Notes: generated by a model not told the origin, from the sequence alone. A DNA stretch of 64,000 nucleotides from Allolobophora icterica (GCA_963556255.1 OY744611.1:37310806-37374805), one strand, 5' to 3'. Positions 35,529 through 48,171 are shown, numbered from the stretch's first letter. Made by a program: numbers and translations.

Positions 35529-35647
35529 CTGTCCATTGTAAGGTAAGCCAGGTTTGAAATAATGACGACCAGAGTCCTCGGGTATCAACTTCAGCTGCAA
35601 TGGAAACTCGACGACTTTTGCTGTAAAAGTTGAATTCAGTTTCACAC
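35529..35647 (-). CDS. A2M: A2M exon 10: start of MG4
   Basis: 119 bp encoding VKLNSTFTAK...FKPGLPYNGQ, matching the family's FKPGxPYxGQV segment. Acceptor TTTTTGACAG, donor GACAG|GTATGT. A 340-bp CA/TG microsatellite begins 84 nt upstream of the acceptor in gene orientation. Confidence 0.93.
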
Positions 35648-35730
35648 CTGTCAAAAAAATATAGAATCCGACATCGAAAAAATTTAAGAAACTTTCAAAA
35701 CAGAAAAATTCTTTTCTTCAGTGACAAACA

Positions 35731-36072
<342 letters not shown>

Positions 36073-36282
36073 CTTTAACAGGAATGAGCAAGACTAAAAA
36101 GGCTCACATCTTATGTGCGATTAGAGGTAGACTGATCGTTCATTCCCAAGTCCTGCTACAGTTTAGACTTAAGGTCAAAGAACAGGACATAAACTGAAGA
36201 ACATATCTGCACAACTTGAACAGATTAAGACATGTCGTCTAGCAAATACCTGGCTCATAAATGAAAACATACGACTACCAAC

Positions 36283-36403
36283 CTGTTCCACGTTCTTCAA
36301 CTTCAGCAAAAAACGTTGCTGTTATATCCCAATACATAGTAACACTCGTAGCAATTTCAATATCTGAAGAATCGACGGAAAACTCTACGCATCCATCCTT
36401 CAG
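36283..36403 (-). CDS. A2M: A2M exon 9: end of MG3
   Basis: 121 bp encoding LKDGCVEFSV...TATFFAEVEERGTG, matching the GC...F...EExTG ending of MG3. Acceptor GTTCTAAG, donor ACAG|GTTGGT. Phase 1 agrees with exon 10. Confidence 0.92.
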
Positions 36404-36562
36404 CTTAGAACAACACCGATACACATATGTACAAAACATAACACATGAGAGATTGGTAGGCTCGCATAAGAAATCAATCATTTACATACCTACACAAATG
36501 CATGCAATTTTGATCAAAGCTTTCTTTTATTCTATACTTATACACAGAATATGTGTACTGAA

Positions 36563-36610
36563 GCATCATCATCATCATCATCGTAGTCGTCGTCGTAGTC
36601 GTCGTCGTCG

Positions 36611-36659
<49 letters not shown>
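36563..36659. repeat. (CAT)n / (CGT)n microsatellite, LINE tail
   Basis: CATCATCAT and CGTCGTCGT runs. On the minus strand this is the (ATG)n tail of the LINE at 36927-37585, interrupted by the MITE 36660-36926. Confidence 0.85.
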
Positions 36660-36661
<2 letters not shown>

Positions 36662-36926
36662 GTGCTGTTTTTCTAGAAAAAAAGGTTCCGGAACGGAACA
36701 ATAGGTTCCGGAACGCAACATTTATGGGCGGCCTAAAATCACGAGAAAAACGGGATTGGGTGTTGGTAGGGGTCTGAATAAACACTGAAAACAGTTCAAA
36801 AACACTGAAATCAAATTAAAATAACAAAATCATTGTTTTTATTATTAAAATTAAAAAATATTTTTAGTAGCTGAAAAAAGGTGCCGGAACGCCGTTCCGG
36901 CTCGTTCCGGCTGAAAAAAAGCCCTG
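36660..36926. mobile_element. hAT-type MITE with GTTCCGGAAC repeats
   Basis: 267 bp, ends CAGTGCTGTTTTTC and (inverted) CAGGGCTTTTTTTC, with multiple GGTTCCGGAAC / GCCGGAACG words inside. Flanked by ATCATCAT on both sides, a target duplication hidden in the microsatellite. Confidence 0.8.
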
Positions 36927-37585
36927 ATCATCATCATCATCATGAACCTTCGCCATCCATTCAGGTACGAATTAATGGGTTCCACGACAATTCGTCTGTA
37001 GACTTTTCGTCTACGACACTTCGTGTATACAGACATTTGGCCGACATTACGCCCACTATGACGTTACGTGTACAGACGAATTGTCGTGGAACCTCGCTCT
37101 TCCAGCTTCTAGTTTTAGCTCATTTTCATCGCTCCAGCTTCTAGTTTGAACTATATTTTCATCGTTTTTCCAGCTTCTAGTTTTAGTTTTAATATGACAG
37201 GTTTTCATCGCTCATCCAGCTTCCAGTTTAACTTTAATATGACACGTTTTCATCGTTCTTCCAGCTTCTAATTTTACTTCATTTTCATCGCCCTTCCAGC
37301 CTCTAGTTTAGTTTTAGACGCAACGTCATAGTGGGCGAAATGTCGGTCGGCCAAATGTCTGCAGACGAAGTGTCGTAGACGAAGTCTGTAGAGGAATTGT
37401 CGTGATACCGAATTAATGATCTCCATTGTCCTCGGTCGTTGCCCATTGCTCCCCTTAATGTTAGTCCAAGTGACGTTAGGCCTATATCCTCATTTTTATT
37501 ATCTGTCCAGTGTAGTCTTGGTCGCCCTTTGTTTCTCTTCCTTCGAACTTTCCATGTAGTGCATTGTGTGTAATTCGACATCATA
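36927..37585 (-). mobile_element. LINE 3' end, split by a MITE
   Basis: The minus strand encodes RRKRNKGRPRLHWTDNKNED and DRGQWRSLI (37410-37585), continuing across the MITE to NSYLNGWRR and the ATGATGATG tail (36927-36977). This is the usual C-terminus and tail of RTE/I-type LINEs. Confidence 0.83.
36978..37409. mobile_element. Long-TIR MITE with 9-bp target duplication
   Basis: 432 bp with about 95-bp inverted repeats (GGTTCCACGACAATTCGTCT versus GGTATCACGACAATTCCTCT, inverted). Flanked by a perfect GAATTAATG (36969-36977 and 37410-37418). The centre consists of about 45-bp tandem repeats around TTCCAGCTTCTAGTTTTAG. The 9-bp duplication suggests a Mutator-like origin. Confidence 0.9.
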
Positions 37586-37589
37586 AATT

Positions 37590-38432
37590 AAGCAAGCACA
37601 AATTCTATATACGGTAATAGTTTCCTTATATGCAAATTTGTCCGTCGTATGACGCTACGTCACAGACGGGTTCGGTTCTATTGTGAAACCGTTTGTAACG
37701 TCAGTACTGCCGTCTTGACGACGGTCGTCTTGACTACGGCGATCAGAGCATTTTAACCAACGATACATATAGGCCTATAATGATACACTGACGTCACGTC
37801 ATAATTATGACGGGTTAATACACTAGTATGTTTATAATGTCCGTATGAATGTATGTAGGCTACACATGCGTCTATTAATTTTATGCATACAGGTATGCGT
37901 GTACGTAAGCTTGCCTGTATATAGGTCCCGGAACCGCCGCCGCCGCTAAGCCCTGAAGTCTAAACCAGTCGCTTAGCTATCGACTGCTAATGACTTCCTT
38001 TGCTCAATACTTTGCTTGTTGTTTTAATCGTGGTGTCGAAGTTTCGATTGTAATATTATAAAAACAGACTTTAAGTACAATGCAATTCCTCAATTATAAT
38101 CTTCAGTCAAATACTTCTGTTTCCGACCATAGCCTAGTTGTCCTTGCCTTTTAAGAACCTCTGAAAGGCACCAAAACATTGCAGCCTGAGAAATCCAAAA
38201 TGATAAACTGAAGACAGGCTGAAAATTTTTCTTCAGCTGTTTCTGGTGGGAATGGACATAATTTCAGCGGACGATTTTTTTGGAAGGTTATTCAGTACAT
38301 GAGACGAAACTAAGTGTTCATGTCATTCCATGGTGGGTGTTTGACTAAAAACTTCGAATTTATATAGCCTACATTGCAAATTGTTGTGAGGTGTATTTGA
38401 GAAAGGAGCACGTACAGTTCTGTAAGAGTTGC
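37590..38432. other. Intron with a TE-end-like GC-rich patch
   Basis: About 37927-38000 (GGTCCCGGAACCGCCGCCGC ... CCAGTCGCTTAGCTATCGAC) resembles the end of the element at 43516-44777. The rest is unrecognised. Confidence 0.5.
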
Positions 38433-39428
38433 CCTGAATGCAGGGCCGGATTAACAAATGTGGTGGCCCTGTTCAGTAAAACTGTGGGAGCTCCAACGTG
38501 TACACAATAAAATGGCGCCATTAGTACATGAGTTCCGTTCAGGTCAGTGGCGTAACTTTGGCCTAGAAAGTGGGGGTACCAAACTGCGCATCGTTTCTCT
38601 TTCAAGACCGTTAAATGATAATGGTGCACAATGAATCTATATTTGGCGCCATAAATGGCGCATAAATTTATGCGCAATGCCGAATAATAATGATGATGAT
38701 AGTAATAATAATAAAAGCAATAAATATAATAATACTGACAATAAGCGTAATAATAAATATAATAACAATAACATTAACAACAATTAAACAACATAATAAC
38801 CGATGTACGTCCATCTGCCTGTCTGTCTGTCCCGTAACAAACACTATTGTGACGTCACTATACTGCCGCCTTGGCGACGGCTATTATAGGCCAGCAGACT
38901 AGCTGTCTAGCTGTGTTACGCTGTCTTGATGACGGCTATAGGCCTATAATATGACGTCATAATATCAGTCTTGTTGTCAAGACCTTAAACCTCAAGACCA
39001 AGACCAAGACCAAGACCTTGAACCTCAAGACCAAGACCAAGACCAAGACCTTGAACCTCGAGACCAAGACCAAGACCAAGACTTTGAACCTCGAGACCAA
39101 GACCAAGACCAAGACCTTGAACCTCGAGACTAAGACCAAGACCAAGACCCAAAAAAATCGAAATCAGGTCAAGACCTCTAAAAATTGTCAAGTCGGAATA
39201 TTCGCTATTTTAATGAAAACATGAGTCTTTTATTTTATTCAAGCAAATTAACTTTAAATGCAAACTGCAGAGAAATCCGAATTTGTATTCAAAAGTCCTT
39301 CATGCAAACTCTTATACCAAATGCCTTTTGTATTTCATAAAAACCAATTCGCTCAGAATTTTCTGATCAAGTGGGCCTCATAAAAATTCCGCCATGTGAA
39401 AAAATACGTTCTACAGGTGCTGAAGTCG

Positions 39429-39670
<242 letters not shown>

Positions 39671-39737
39671 GTAGCTTTTCAAGCACTGGATGTAAATGTA
39701 CAGATAGTGAGTGCTTTTGAAATCTTCCCATGGTTTA

Positions 39738-39870
39738 TCATACCGTCTGATACAGAATAACTGTTGCTGCTGCCAATGGGTTTTCCTGACCAACATGACT
39801 TGTATCCATCCATAGATATTGGTCGTATGATGCAAGCAGGCTTGATACAGAATTCTTGAGTTCTGTTAAA
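39738..39870 (-). other. Coding-like segment inside the transposon
   Basis: The minus strand reads SLLASYDQYLWMDTSHVGQE then NPLAAATVILYQTV and a stop. An acceptor-like TCATTTAACAG and a donor-like GTATGA bracket it. It looks like an exon captured from a host gene I do not recognise; no transposase similarity. Confidence 0.45.
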
Positions 39871-40229
39871 TGACTGTTCATATTAACAGCCGGTCTTGGT
39901 CTTGGTCTTGCGAGACCAAGACCAAGACTTTGAACCTCAAGACCAAGACCAAGACCAAGACCTTGAACCTCAAGACCAAGACCAAGACCAAGACCTTGAA
40001 CCTCAAGACCAAGACCAAGACCAAGACTTTCAAAAACGAACTCGAGTGCACTCGAGACCAAGACCTTGGTCTCGAGGACAACAAGACTGCATAATATAAC
40101 GGGGAAGTAAGCTTAACTGCTATCACTGCAATAATAATTGTTTTTTATATACCGTGATTTTTCACGGGTTACAGCTAGTAATTATATAATAATGAAAATA
40201 AAAATAATAGGGCCAAATTTAAAATTATT

Positions 40230-40920
40230 AACAATACATGTGCACGTGTTTCATTATGGAAGAGACGCGTGTCGATCATAATTGAAGTAACATAACAATA
40301 GGTCTTTTTTCTCTAGATTTACACCTAATAACAATTAATACACTTATTCATAATTGAAGTAACGCAAGAATGGCCATTATTCTCTAAATCTAAAATTACA
40401 AACAACAGACATGTTTCACAATTGAAATGACGTGGCAATAGGCCTTTAGGCCTACTTTCTAAATTTAAACTTAATAACATAGAACTTTTACTAATTGAAG
40501 TGACGTAACAAAGGCCTTTATTCTCTATATCTGAGATTAAAAATAATAGACGTTTTTGCAATTGTAATGACGAAACTATAAGTCCTTATTGTCTAAATTT
40601 AAACTTAATAGCAGTAGACTTTTCATAGCTGAAGTGACGTAACAAAGGCCTTTATTCTCTGAGTGTAAACTTATAATAACAATACACTTCTTCATAATTA
40701 AAGTGACGTAACAAATCTAAAAATTACTAAATAATGTGTTTCATAATTGAAGTGACATAACGGGCCTTTAATTTTAAAATTAAAACTTATAGGCTTACAA
40801 TAGACGTGTTTCATAATAAACGTGACGAAAAAGGGCCTTTATTCTTAAAATTTAAATTTGTTAACAAAAAACGTGTTTCATAATTAAAATGACGTAACAA
40901 TAGGCCTTTATTGTGCCGTC
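40230..40920. repeat. Tandem repeat, about 68-72 bp unit
   Basis: About nine or ten copies of a unit containing TTCATAATTGAAGTGACGTAACAA, AGGCCTTTATTCTCT and AATTTAAACTTAATAA, diverged from one another. It lies within the hAT element. Confidence 0.88.
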
Positions 40921-41246
40921 AGGTAGTAAGTGTTTAAATAAGCAAGTAAAAATAGGTCTTACAAGCATTTCTGGCGGATTTTTTTAGATGAATCTGCCTG
41001 ACAATAGAAACTCCAATAGGGGCCCACACATATGCGAAATGTTTCTATTTGTGTACATTAAATGAGTAGTTTCGAATAATTTGCTCCGAGGTTTTTTTTA
41101 CTCATTTTACTATTAGACTTAACAAATAACAATAATTATAAAATATTGAAAAAAATTTCTTTTGCATGTGTGGGGGCCCCTCAAGTGTGGGGGCCCCTGT
41201 TCGGCCGAACATTTTGAACTTGCCTTAATCCGTCTCTGCCTGAATG

Positions 41247-41763
41247 TAAGTCTCGATACATGTAGCGAATTTTTAAGACACCTCAACCATTAGTCAGTGC
41301 AATGAACCAACTGCACACACAGTTTCAAATATAGGGCCTATATGCAAGAATTTTGTCCGATATGGGTGACAGACTGAATTTGATCAATCCAAACTTTGTA
41401 GCCTTCACCAGATAACCATCAACCCAAAAGTCGGTGAAGCATCAACTTCGATTTTACTTTGAATAATTATTAGGCTCGATTGAAAAACTGACTTCACAGG
41501 TTTTTCATCGAAATTTTACATGTTCACCAGAAGAGTGCAAACATAGGCCCCTACAACAAAAGCAATTAAAATTCAAATGGTACCACATTGAAATGACGAG
41601 TCCTTCACATGCCACAGAATGAGTTGATGATTAACTATCACAAAGTTACAACAAGGATATACGTTCATCCTTTCTTTCTTTTGAGTGAACTCTGATTTTT
41701 CTCAAAACAACTGACCATACCGGTTTCTTATCAGGTTTCTGTCTCGTCGGTTAATTCTGAGCT
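41247..41763. other. Intron, nothing recognised
   Basis: Between two hAT-type insertions; no feature seen. Confidence 0.6.
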
Positions 41764-41771
41764 TCTATAGC

Positions 41772-42139
41772 CAGGGACGTCATTTGGGGGAGCAAGGGGG
41801 GCACATGGCACATGGCCCCCCTGATTTTTGGGGAAAAATGAAAAAGCTGGAACAAGAAAAGGAGGAAGAAAAAAGGGGTAAAAAAGAAAAAAAATGATAC
41901 TCAAATTCATGGAATTATTATATACCATTAACAAAACTAGAGTCTGCATAGGTTTTTTCACAAGACCACGCCTCTTTGACAGTGGGTGGTGGTACATGGC
42001 ACATTATGCAGTTTTAACCCCGAAAATGTTGAAGAAACACCCAGAACTGTGAAATTTCTTCGCGCAGAGCGCGAAATTTTTTTTAACCTTTTTTTGACGT
42101 CCTTGCCCCCCCCTGCAAAAAGCTGAAATGACGTCCCTG
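41772..42139. mobile_element. hAT-type MITE
   Basis: 368 bp with inverted ends CAGGGACGTCATTT and a perfect 8-bp duplication TCTATAGC (41764-41771 and 42140-42147). Confidence 0.92.
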
Positions 42140-42390
42140 TCTATAGCACTCTAATGGCATACGTTTAACAGTATTGGTCGGGATGTTAGAGTGGGTGTTG
42201 GATGTTGGATGTGGATGTTGGAGTGTTGGACTCCAGCAACCACAAGGACCTGCGGAAAATGGACACCAGATTTTTGGAAGTGGCCTATCAGCAGATGTGA
42301 AGGAAGTGGCCTATCAGCAGATGTGAAAAGTGTGAATTTAACAGCACTTATAGTAACATATTATATTTATGGATTAATACAAATGAATAC

Positions 42391-42499
42391 TTTTGTGGCA
42401 TTCCGCGATCGACATGTGTACATGGAACCTAATGAATCTTGAGCAAAAAGGCAGATGTTTGAGCTGACGTTCCCACCAACTGGTTGTCCATAAGTGTAT
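42391..42499 (-). CDS. A2M: A2M exon 8: MG3, RYTYGQPV
   Basis: 109 bp. Acceptor ACATTTCAG is followed by YTYGQPVGGNV, the conserved (A/C)xYTYGxPVxG segment of MG3. The donor AAA|GTATTC is the only one that keeps phase with exon 9 and gives a sensible length, so the 3' boundary is slightly less certain than the 5' one. Confidence 0.85.
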
Positions 42500-42564
42500 C
42501 TGAAATGTAAACCATATTTCTGAATCCCCATCCAAAAAATCACACGCTACTCACTGTAAAGAAA

Positions 42565-42900
42565 TTTAAGGCCCCGGCCTCTTCCGCCCGGTGTGTGATT
42601 CAGTTGGACGGTGTGCTCTTCGGTCTTCTTCTGGGGAGAACTTTTAGTCCCCCGGGCTCGTTCCACAATTAGACAACCCCGGGCTTTCTCTAGGCCCCTA
42701 TTGCTGGGCCCTCCATTTGGAATGGTTTTCAGTTAGCGATTCGCCTACTCCCCTGGGGTAAAACGTCCGCTTTTCACAAGCTGCTCAAGTCTAATCTGTA
42801 TTGTGGTGGCTGAGCTGGGAGCACTTCTGAGTAGGTTTCTTGAAGGTGCGCTATATTAAATTTCGGACTGAATGAGTGAATGAATGAATGAATTCAATAA
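42565..42900 (+). mobile_element. SINE-like element with L2-like tail
   Basis: GC-rich body ending in GGGAGCACTTCTGAGTAGG...GGTGCGCTATATTAAA and a (GAATGAAT)n tail, the same 3' stem-loop type as the LINEs and SINEs elsewhere. The head is not clearly tRNA-like. Confidence 0.65.
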
Positions 42901-43007
42901 CCTTCCCCTAAAGTTCTGCAATAAAGAAACATCGTCATCGCATACATTTCATTGCAAAACGAAAAAACAATGTGGGACTCGATTACGTGCACCATTCACC
43001 ATCATCA

Positions 43008-43134
<127 letters not shown>

Positions 43135-43239
43135 TGCTTGCTATGGCGCCACTCAATCTGTGCTCAGCAGCGCCATTATGCTTACCGTGATGTGTTGCTA
43201 GGCCCTAAACTTAGCAATAACTTAATGCACTACACTGGT

Positions 43240-43382
43240 TAACGCACTGTATAAGGACTGCAGCATAAAGGATGATGTAGGTGGCGCTTGGCGTGTAAAC
43301 ACCGTCTCAGTGCGAATTGAGCGCCTCTGAGTAGCCCCCTTGAAGGGGCGCTATATAAATGCTCAAATGAATGAATAAGGTC
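43240..43382 (+). mobile_element. SINE/LINE 3' tail with stem-loop
   Basis: GAGCGCCTCTGAGTAGCCCC...GGGGCGCTATATAAATG followed by (AATG)n, the shared 3' stem-loop and tail; the 5' part is degraded. Confidence 0.7.
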
Positions 43383-43515
43383 AAATACTGACTTTTTCAG
43401 CATTATCCCTTTTCACATGCAGCTTGGTTTACACGCTGTATCAAAAGACATGTCCTCCAACGACTTCGAAGTTACCAAACCGAACTCTATTTGGCTCATA
43501 TATTTACTAGTACCC

Positions 43516-44777
43516 GGAGTCAGTCGCTAAGGAGTTACCGACTGACTTGATAAGTTAGCGACTGACTTAGCGACTCAGTCGACTAAGTCGCATGCTTATC
43601 GACTGACTTAGCGACTTGCTATCGACTTCTCGGGTAATCAGGTATGTCTGTTGGACATACGTGATTACCTAACAATATAATGCATTTTACCGTATACTGT
43701 ACTGACCGTGCCATGATTTCCGTGGGCATTAGATGGAATCCATATGGGCTCTATACGGGTTCAATATAGGCTCCGCTATACATGTGGGCATGCTGAAAGG
43801 GGACAGACCGATGACTGTGAAAATTAATGTTACTGTGTTAATGTGAATTCGTGAAATTGAGCGCTTGATAAATCGAATGAAGCGAGAAGGATTTATAGCA
43901 GGACCCAGCCTATCTTACGGCCAACCAGTTGGCCGAAACTATATATTGATGCATGCCTCTTTCAGGCAATGGAGAGAACGAGAATCATGTACTCCGGCCC
44001 TTATTCCCAGTGTGAGAATTGTAGAAAAGACTGTAGGGGTTATGACTTTGATCCATGTGTAGTTGAATATTTTATTCGTATTTAACAAACTGATGTCAGC
44101 GAAATGTGAAAGCAGCAGATTTCAACGCTAGCAGTTTTGCAAGTCAAACTCGAATCAAAATCAATTCCTTTGTTAAGAAAATTCAAAAATGCATACATAA
44201 TACACCACGGAAATTTATTCACTTTGTCAGAGATTCAAAATCAAATTATGCTAAATCACACCAGCACAAGTGAAGGGCTTGGAAACGACTTCCTGGGGTG
44301 TGCAATGAAGACTTAACCGTGGGGTCCTAAGAAAGACTACAGGGGTTGAACCCCCAACCCCAAGACAATTCTCACCCTACCTATTCCCCCTCTTCGTAAT
44401 CATCAACACCATCTTCGTAATAGAATGCATAAATTCACGTTACCAAAAAAGACAACAACAACTATATCCCCCGGATTCTCTATAAGAACTCCTACTAATA
44501 GAGCAAACTCTTTCTCTTATAATGTACCAAGTTGCGGCATGTCAGCTTGTTTTCCTTAACAAACGAATATTGTAGGCCTATTGTGTTGTATTGTATTGTA
44601 TTGTAAGTGTTACTCATGTCCTGCTGCTGATGTCTTCGTCAAATCGAAACTTGGAAATAGCGATTAAAACAAACAAAATATTAAGTGAACGAAGTCGCTA
44701 CCAGTCGATAGCTTAGCGACTGGTTTCGACTTGAGGGCTAAGCGGCGGCGGCGGCGGATGGTCACGGCGCCGGGGAC
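43516..44777. mobile_element. Probable DNA transposon with AGTCGCTAAG-type ends
   Basis: Left part rich in GACTGACTTAGCGACT words; right part CCAGTCGATAGCTTAGCGAC then (GGC)n and GGCGCCGGGG. Flanks ACTAGTAC and ACTAATAC could be an 8-bp duplication with one mismatch. No transposase seen. Confidence 0.5.
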
Positions 44778-44990
44778 TAATACTTACATGCTCATATACG
44801 TTCATGTGTGTATGTTGTTAGAAGTTCCCCCTCAAATATGTCTAGTATAACTAGAAAGGCTCACTAAAGGTATGATAAAACTATTTTAATCTTTAAAATA
44901 CAGCCTACATTTATACCATCTCGTCGACAAGACAAAAAACCTACTCACAACAGTAGAACAACTCGAGACCAAACTAAACCTAATAACCTG

Positions 44991-45226
44991 TGGGGCGTGG
45001 TGGCTCAGTGGTAAGTTCGGCGCCTTGTGACCGGAGGGTTGCAGGTTCGAATCCCACTCTAGCCGCTGCGTACGGACCTTGGGCAAGTCCTTCACTCGCA
45101 ATTGCTCATGGCGCTTCGGCGTGAAAATTCCGGCACATTATCAAATGCTGTAGTCGGGAGCGCCTCTGAGTAGTAGTTGACTTCGAGAGGCGCTATAGAA
45201 ATATCCGGAATAAATTTTAAAAAAAA
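44991..45226 (+). mobile_element. tRNA-derived SINE, near full length
   Basis: A-box GGTGGCTCAGTGG, B-box GGTTCGAATCC, a central TTGGGCAAGTCCTTCACTCG domain, and an L2-like 3' part GGAGCGCCTCTGAGTAG...GAGAGGCGCTATAGAAATA with an A-rich end. About 235 bp. Confidence 0.9.
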
Positions 45227-45229
45227 CAG

Positions 45230-46373
45230 TCGCTCTGAATGTTATAGAACACTTTCTCAGCAAACGAACAATAACACCCAAAAAAGCAACCTGGTGCGGT
45301 TCTTCCAACTTAACTATACAAATGAGACTTGGTGGCCTACCACAACAAGAGGTCTCGTCAGATCTAAATCTAATCACGATGATCAACGACACTCCTAAGA
45401 CATTTTCTTTAATAGGGTCAACATGACGCTAGATGGCCAAACGAAAACCCGTCAAGCATACAGAAACAGTAGTGTGCATTGTTCGATACGATCACTCCTT
45501 AAACAGTAGAATGTTTTAGACAGACCAACCACACAGTCCTTAACTATAGATATCTAACAATGTAAGTCTTATACGAACTTCAAAAGTTCACAAGTGCTCT
45601 CCACAGACAGGCTCAAGTACAAGCTCTAGAGAATCACATAATGATTCAATTCGAAGAATAGATGCCAGGAGGCAGAGAAAAACAGAAAGATCCTTCGAGA
45701 TAAACTGACGCCACGCTGAAAGGGCATGATGCTGCTTGGTAACTATATATATTCAAACAAAGAGAAGAAAGACACTAGCCACTAAAATGCAGGGATTTGT
45801 GGTTGTCATGTTAGACACTCAATTCCTTTAAGTAGATGACTGTTACTTACTGCCTTCTATTCAAGATGCTGAGCATCTCAAGAGTTAAAAACAGTTGACT
45901 TGAAATCACATTTAATGCTCAGGTCTTTTAGCAACAACAATTTGCAGTGTAAAACACTATTTTATAGAGTCTAAATGAAAGCAATTTAGTACTAAAAGCA
46001 AATTCGCAATGAAAGAACAGGATCAATAGCTAACATAAACCTATCACACCACTGGTAGAAGGAAGTTGAGACAAAGGCTTTGCGTTAAAAGACTTTTAAA
46101 TTACAGTCAGACTGAGAATAGATAAAATAACAAAAAAGACAACGGCATTGAAATGAGTTTAGTCTCACCAATCAACTATGAGAAGACAGATGAGCAGATG
46201 GTGAAGAGATAGCCCATACACGGATGGAACTTGGCAGAGCTGATAATCATCCTTCTCAAAACACTTCAACCCAATTTTTTTGGTTTCATTGATGAAATGC
46301 CATCATTGGCTATAACCATGTATACATAGTTAACTCCTTAAGACTCTAGATTTTAATAGTAGTTATTCCTTAC
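45230..46373. other. Intron, nothing recognised
   Basis: Between the SINE and A2M exon 7; no feature seen. Confidence 0.6.
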
Positions 46374-46458
46374 CTGGCACATACTTTCCATTTCACCACT
46401 GAAGATCCAGAAAACAGGTAAGAAGGATGGTGAATGGCCACTTCAAACTTTGGCAGAA
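46374..46458 (-). CDS. A2M: A2M exon 7: VLPKFEV, start of MG3
   Basis: 85 bp encoding VLPKFEVAIHHPSYLF and ending in GCCAG|GTAAGG. VLPKFEV is a hallmark of A2M, C3 and CD109. Acceptor TTTCAACAG. Phase 2 at the end matches exon 8. Confidence 0.94.
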
Positions 46459-47120
46459 CTGTTGAAAATGTTGACACATATGATAAGTAAGCAAGCAAGT
46501 ATGTTCTTTAATGAACCGCCTGCAAACGCACTGCGACTAACAGACATGTTATGCACAAAGAGGCGCATGAAACAAAAGAAACACAATAAAAAGAAAAATG
46601 TTTTTTAAAAATGTTATTAGAAAAATGTCATTGAAACAAGAAGGAAAACGTCTTAGATACTCTAATTACCCTAATTTTATGAGACCAAGGGGACGGCCAT
46701 ACCCCATCCAATAGTTTACAGATACAGCATTCTGATTATAAAACTCCTCCTGGTCAGCGCGTCGCGATCGGTGGTAGAGATAACTTCAAGAAATGAATTA
46801 TTTCAGAAAAACTATCTCTAGTTTTTATTTTTAAACAACATTCAAATCTTAATGAAAGTACATGCCACATTCTATAATTATTTTCGTGTCAACAGTTTAA
46901 CTATTGTTTTTATTTTATGATGAATAAGGGATTTTTTATGCACATGAAATGTTTATTAATGTCTTGTAACTTTGCTGAACAAGGGTATCATCCAACACAA
47001 GTGGACGCGAAATTTGCATTGTGTCATTTTCAAAATCAAGTTCCAAGCAGGCACAATATAATATGAGTGCATCTCAGCATTATATCGTTAAGACATTGAG
47101 AGATGTCATTGTCATATTAC

Positions 47121-47234
47121 CATATTCTTCGACAGTGAATTTCTGGGAAGGCTCTTGGCCTTTGATTAATGCTTTAACGGTCCACTCGCCCAGTCTGGGT
47201 TCATCCGACAGCTGCATCTCCAGACTGCCAAAGC
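47121..47234 (-). CDS. A2M: A2M exon 6: MG2/MG3 junction, FTVEEY
   Basis: 114 bp encoding GEWTVKALIKGQEPSQKF then TVEEY, the conserved GxWxVxxxxxxxxxxxFTVEEYVLPKFEV junction of the family. Acceptor TTTCCAG, donor TATG|GTAATA. Reads straight into VLPKFEV of exon 7. Confidence 0.93.
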
Positions 47235-48098
47235 CTGGAAATACCGGTATCACAAATAACCACAAATACAGTCAGAATGGGCATCATATGGAGCCTCTGC
47301 TACACTGCCCAGTACTTAACTCATGTAATTTTGTTACTATCATTACCTAGCTCTATATAAACTGGATAATGTAACAGAGGATCCAGACATCCACATTCAT
47401 TTGGAACAATGGAAAGTCCGTACAGTTCCGCTGATGGCAACTAGTGACCATGCAACTATGAATGACAATTGCCAGAAGTTTGGTGTAGTAGCACACTCAT
47501 TATCAATTAGTTTCACACTTACAGTAATAAAGAGCTGATGTTGTCTAATAACTGTATTGAACTTATTTGCAGACGATTGTTTCTGCTACAACATAGCACA
47601 GTTTCAGGTCAACACGTCAGGAAGCAAGCCACACAATGCCAAGCGCTGATGCAAGCTTTGGGATTAATATCTAGCTTGCTCAAGAACCAGTAAAGTAGTA
47701 AGTAGTTTTAGTTTAACGATACTGTGTGATAACAAAGATCATTAGCGTCGCCCTTCTTTTCCAGGCTTGGGACTGGCACTGCCAGAGTACGAGCAGTGGC
47801 GGAGTTTCATTACCTTCAAATACTCCCAAGCGACATGAGAGATTTTACTACCGGGTAATTACGAAAAAACAACAAGTTTTTAGAAACCCAGGAAAATTAC
47901 TCCTACGTAAAAATACTGGTACAGTGTCTTATTATTGACAATTTTTCAAAATGCTTGTCTTGTTTACAACTCTCATGACAGGACAATTATTCTTTATAGT
48001 CACTCTGGCAATTACTAATATATATTACTTGGCTCAGGTGACTTGACAGACTTCCCAACTGTGCAACATGTTAACCAGTAAGATGGAATTCTGCCTAC
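47235..48098. other. Intron, nothing recognised
   Basis: Between A2M exons 5 and 6; no feature seen. Confidence 0.6.
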
Positions 48099-48171
48099 CA
48101 TTTAGGGTGGAGACATTTGTCCATTGCATTACACGGGTTTTGGAAGGATCTTCAATATAAGCTAGCAATAT
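48099..48171 (-). CDS. A2M: A2M exon 5: MG2, IEDP...QW motif
   Basis: 73 bp encoding AYIEDPSKTRVMQW, equivalent to the family's VxIxDPxxNRxxQW. Acceptor TTTGTAG, donor AATG|GTAGGC. Phases agree with exons 4 and 6. Confidence 0.9.

Noticed and set aside
38957..39224. Lys-Th-Lys-Thr / Leu-Gly-Leu-Gly repeat proteins (also at 39738-40126)
   Set aside because: They come from reading the GACCAA array in different frames; the array belongs to a transposon.
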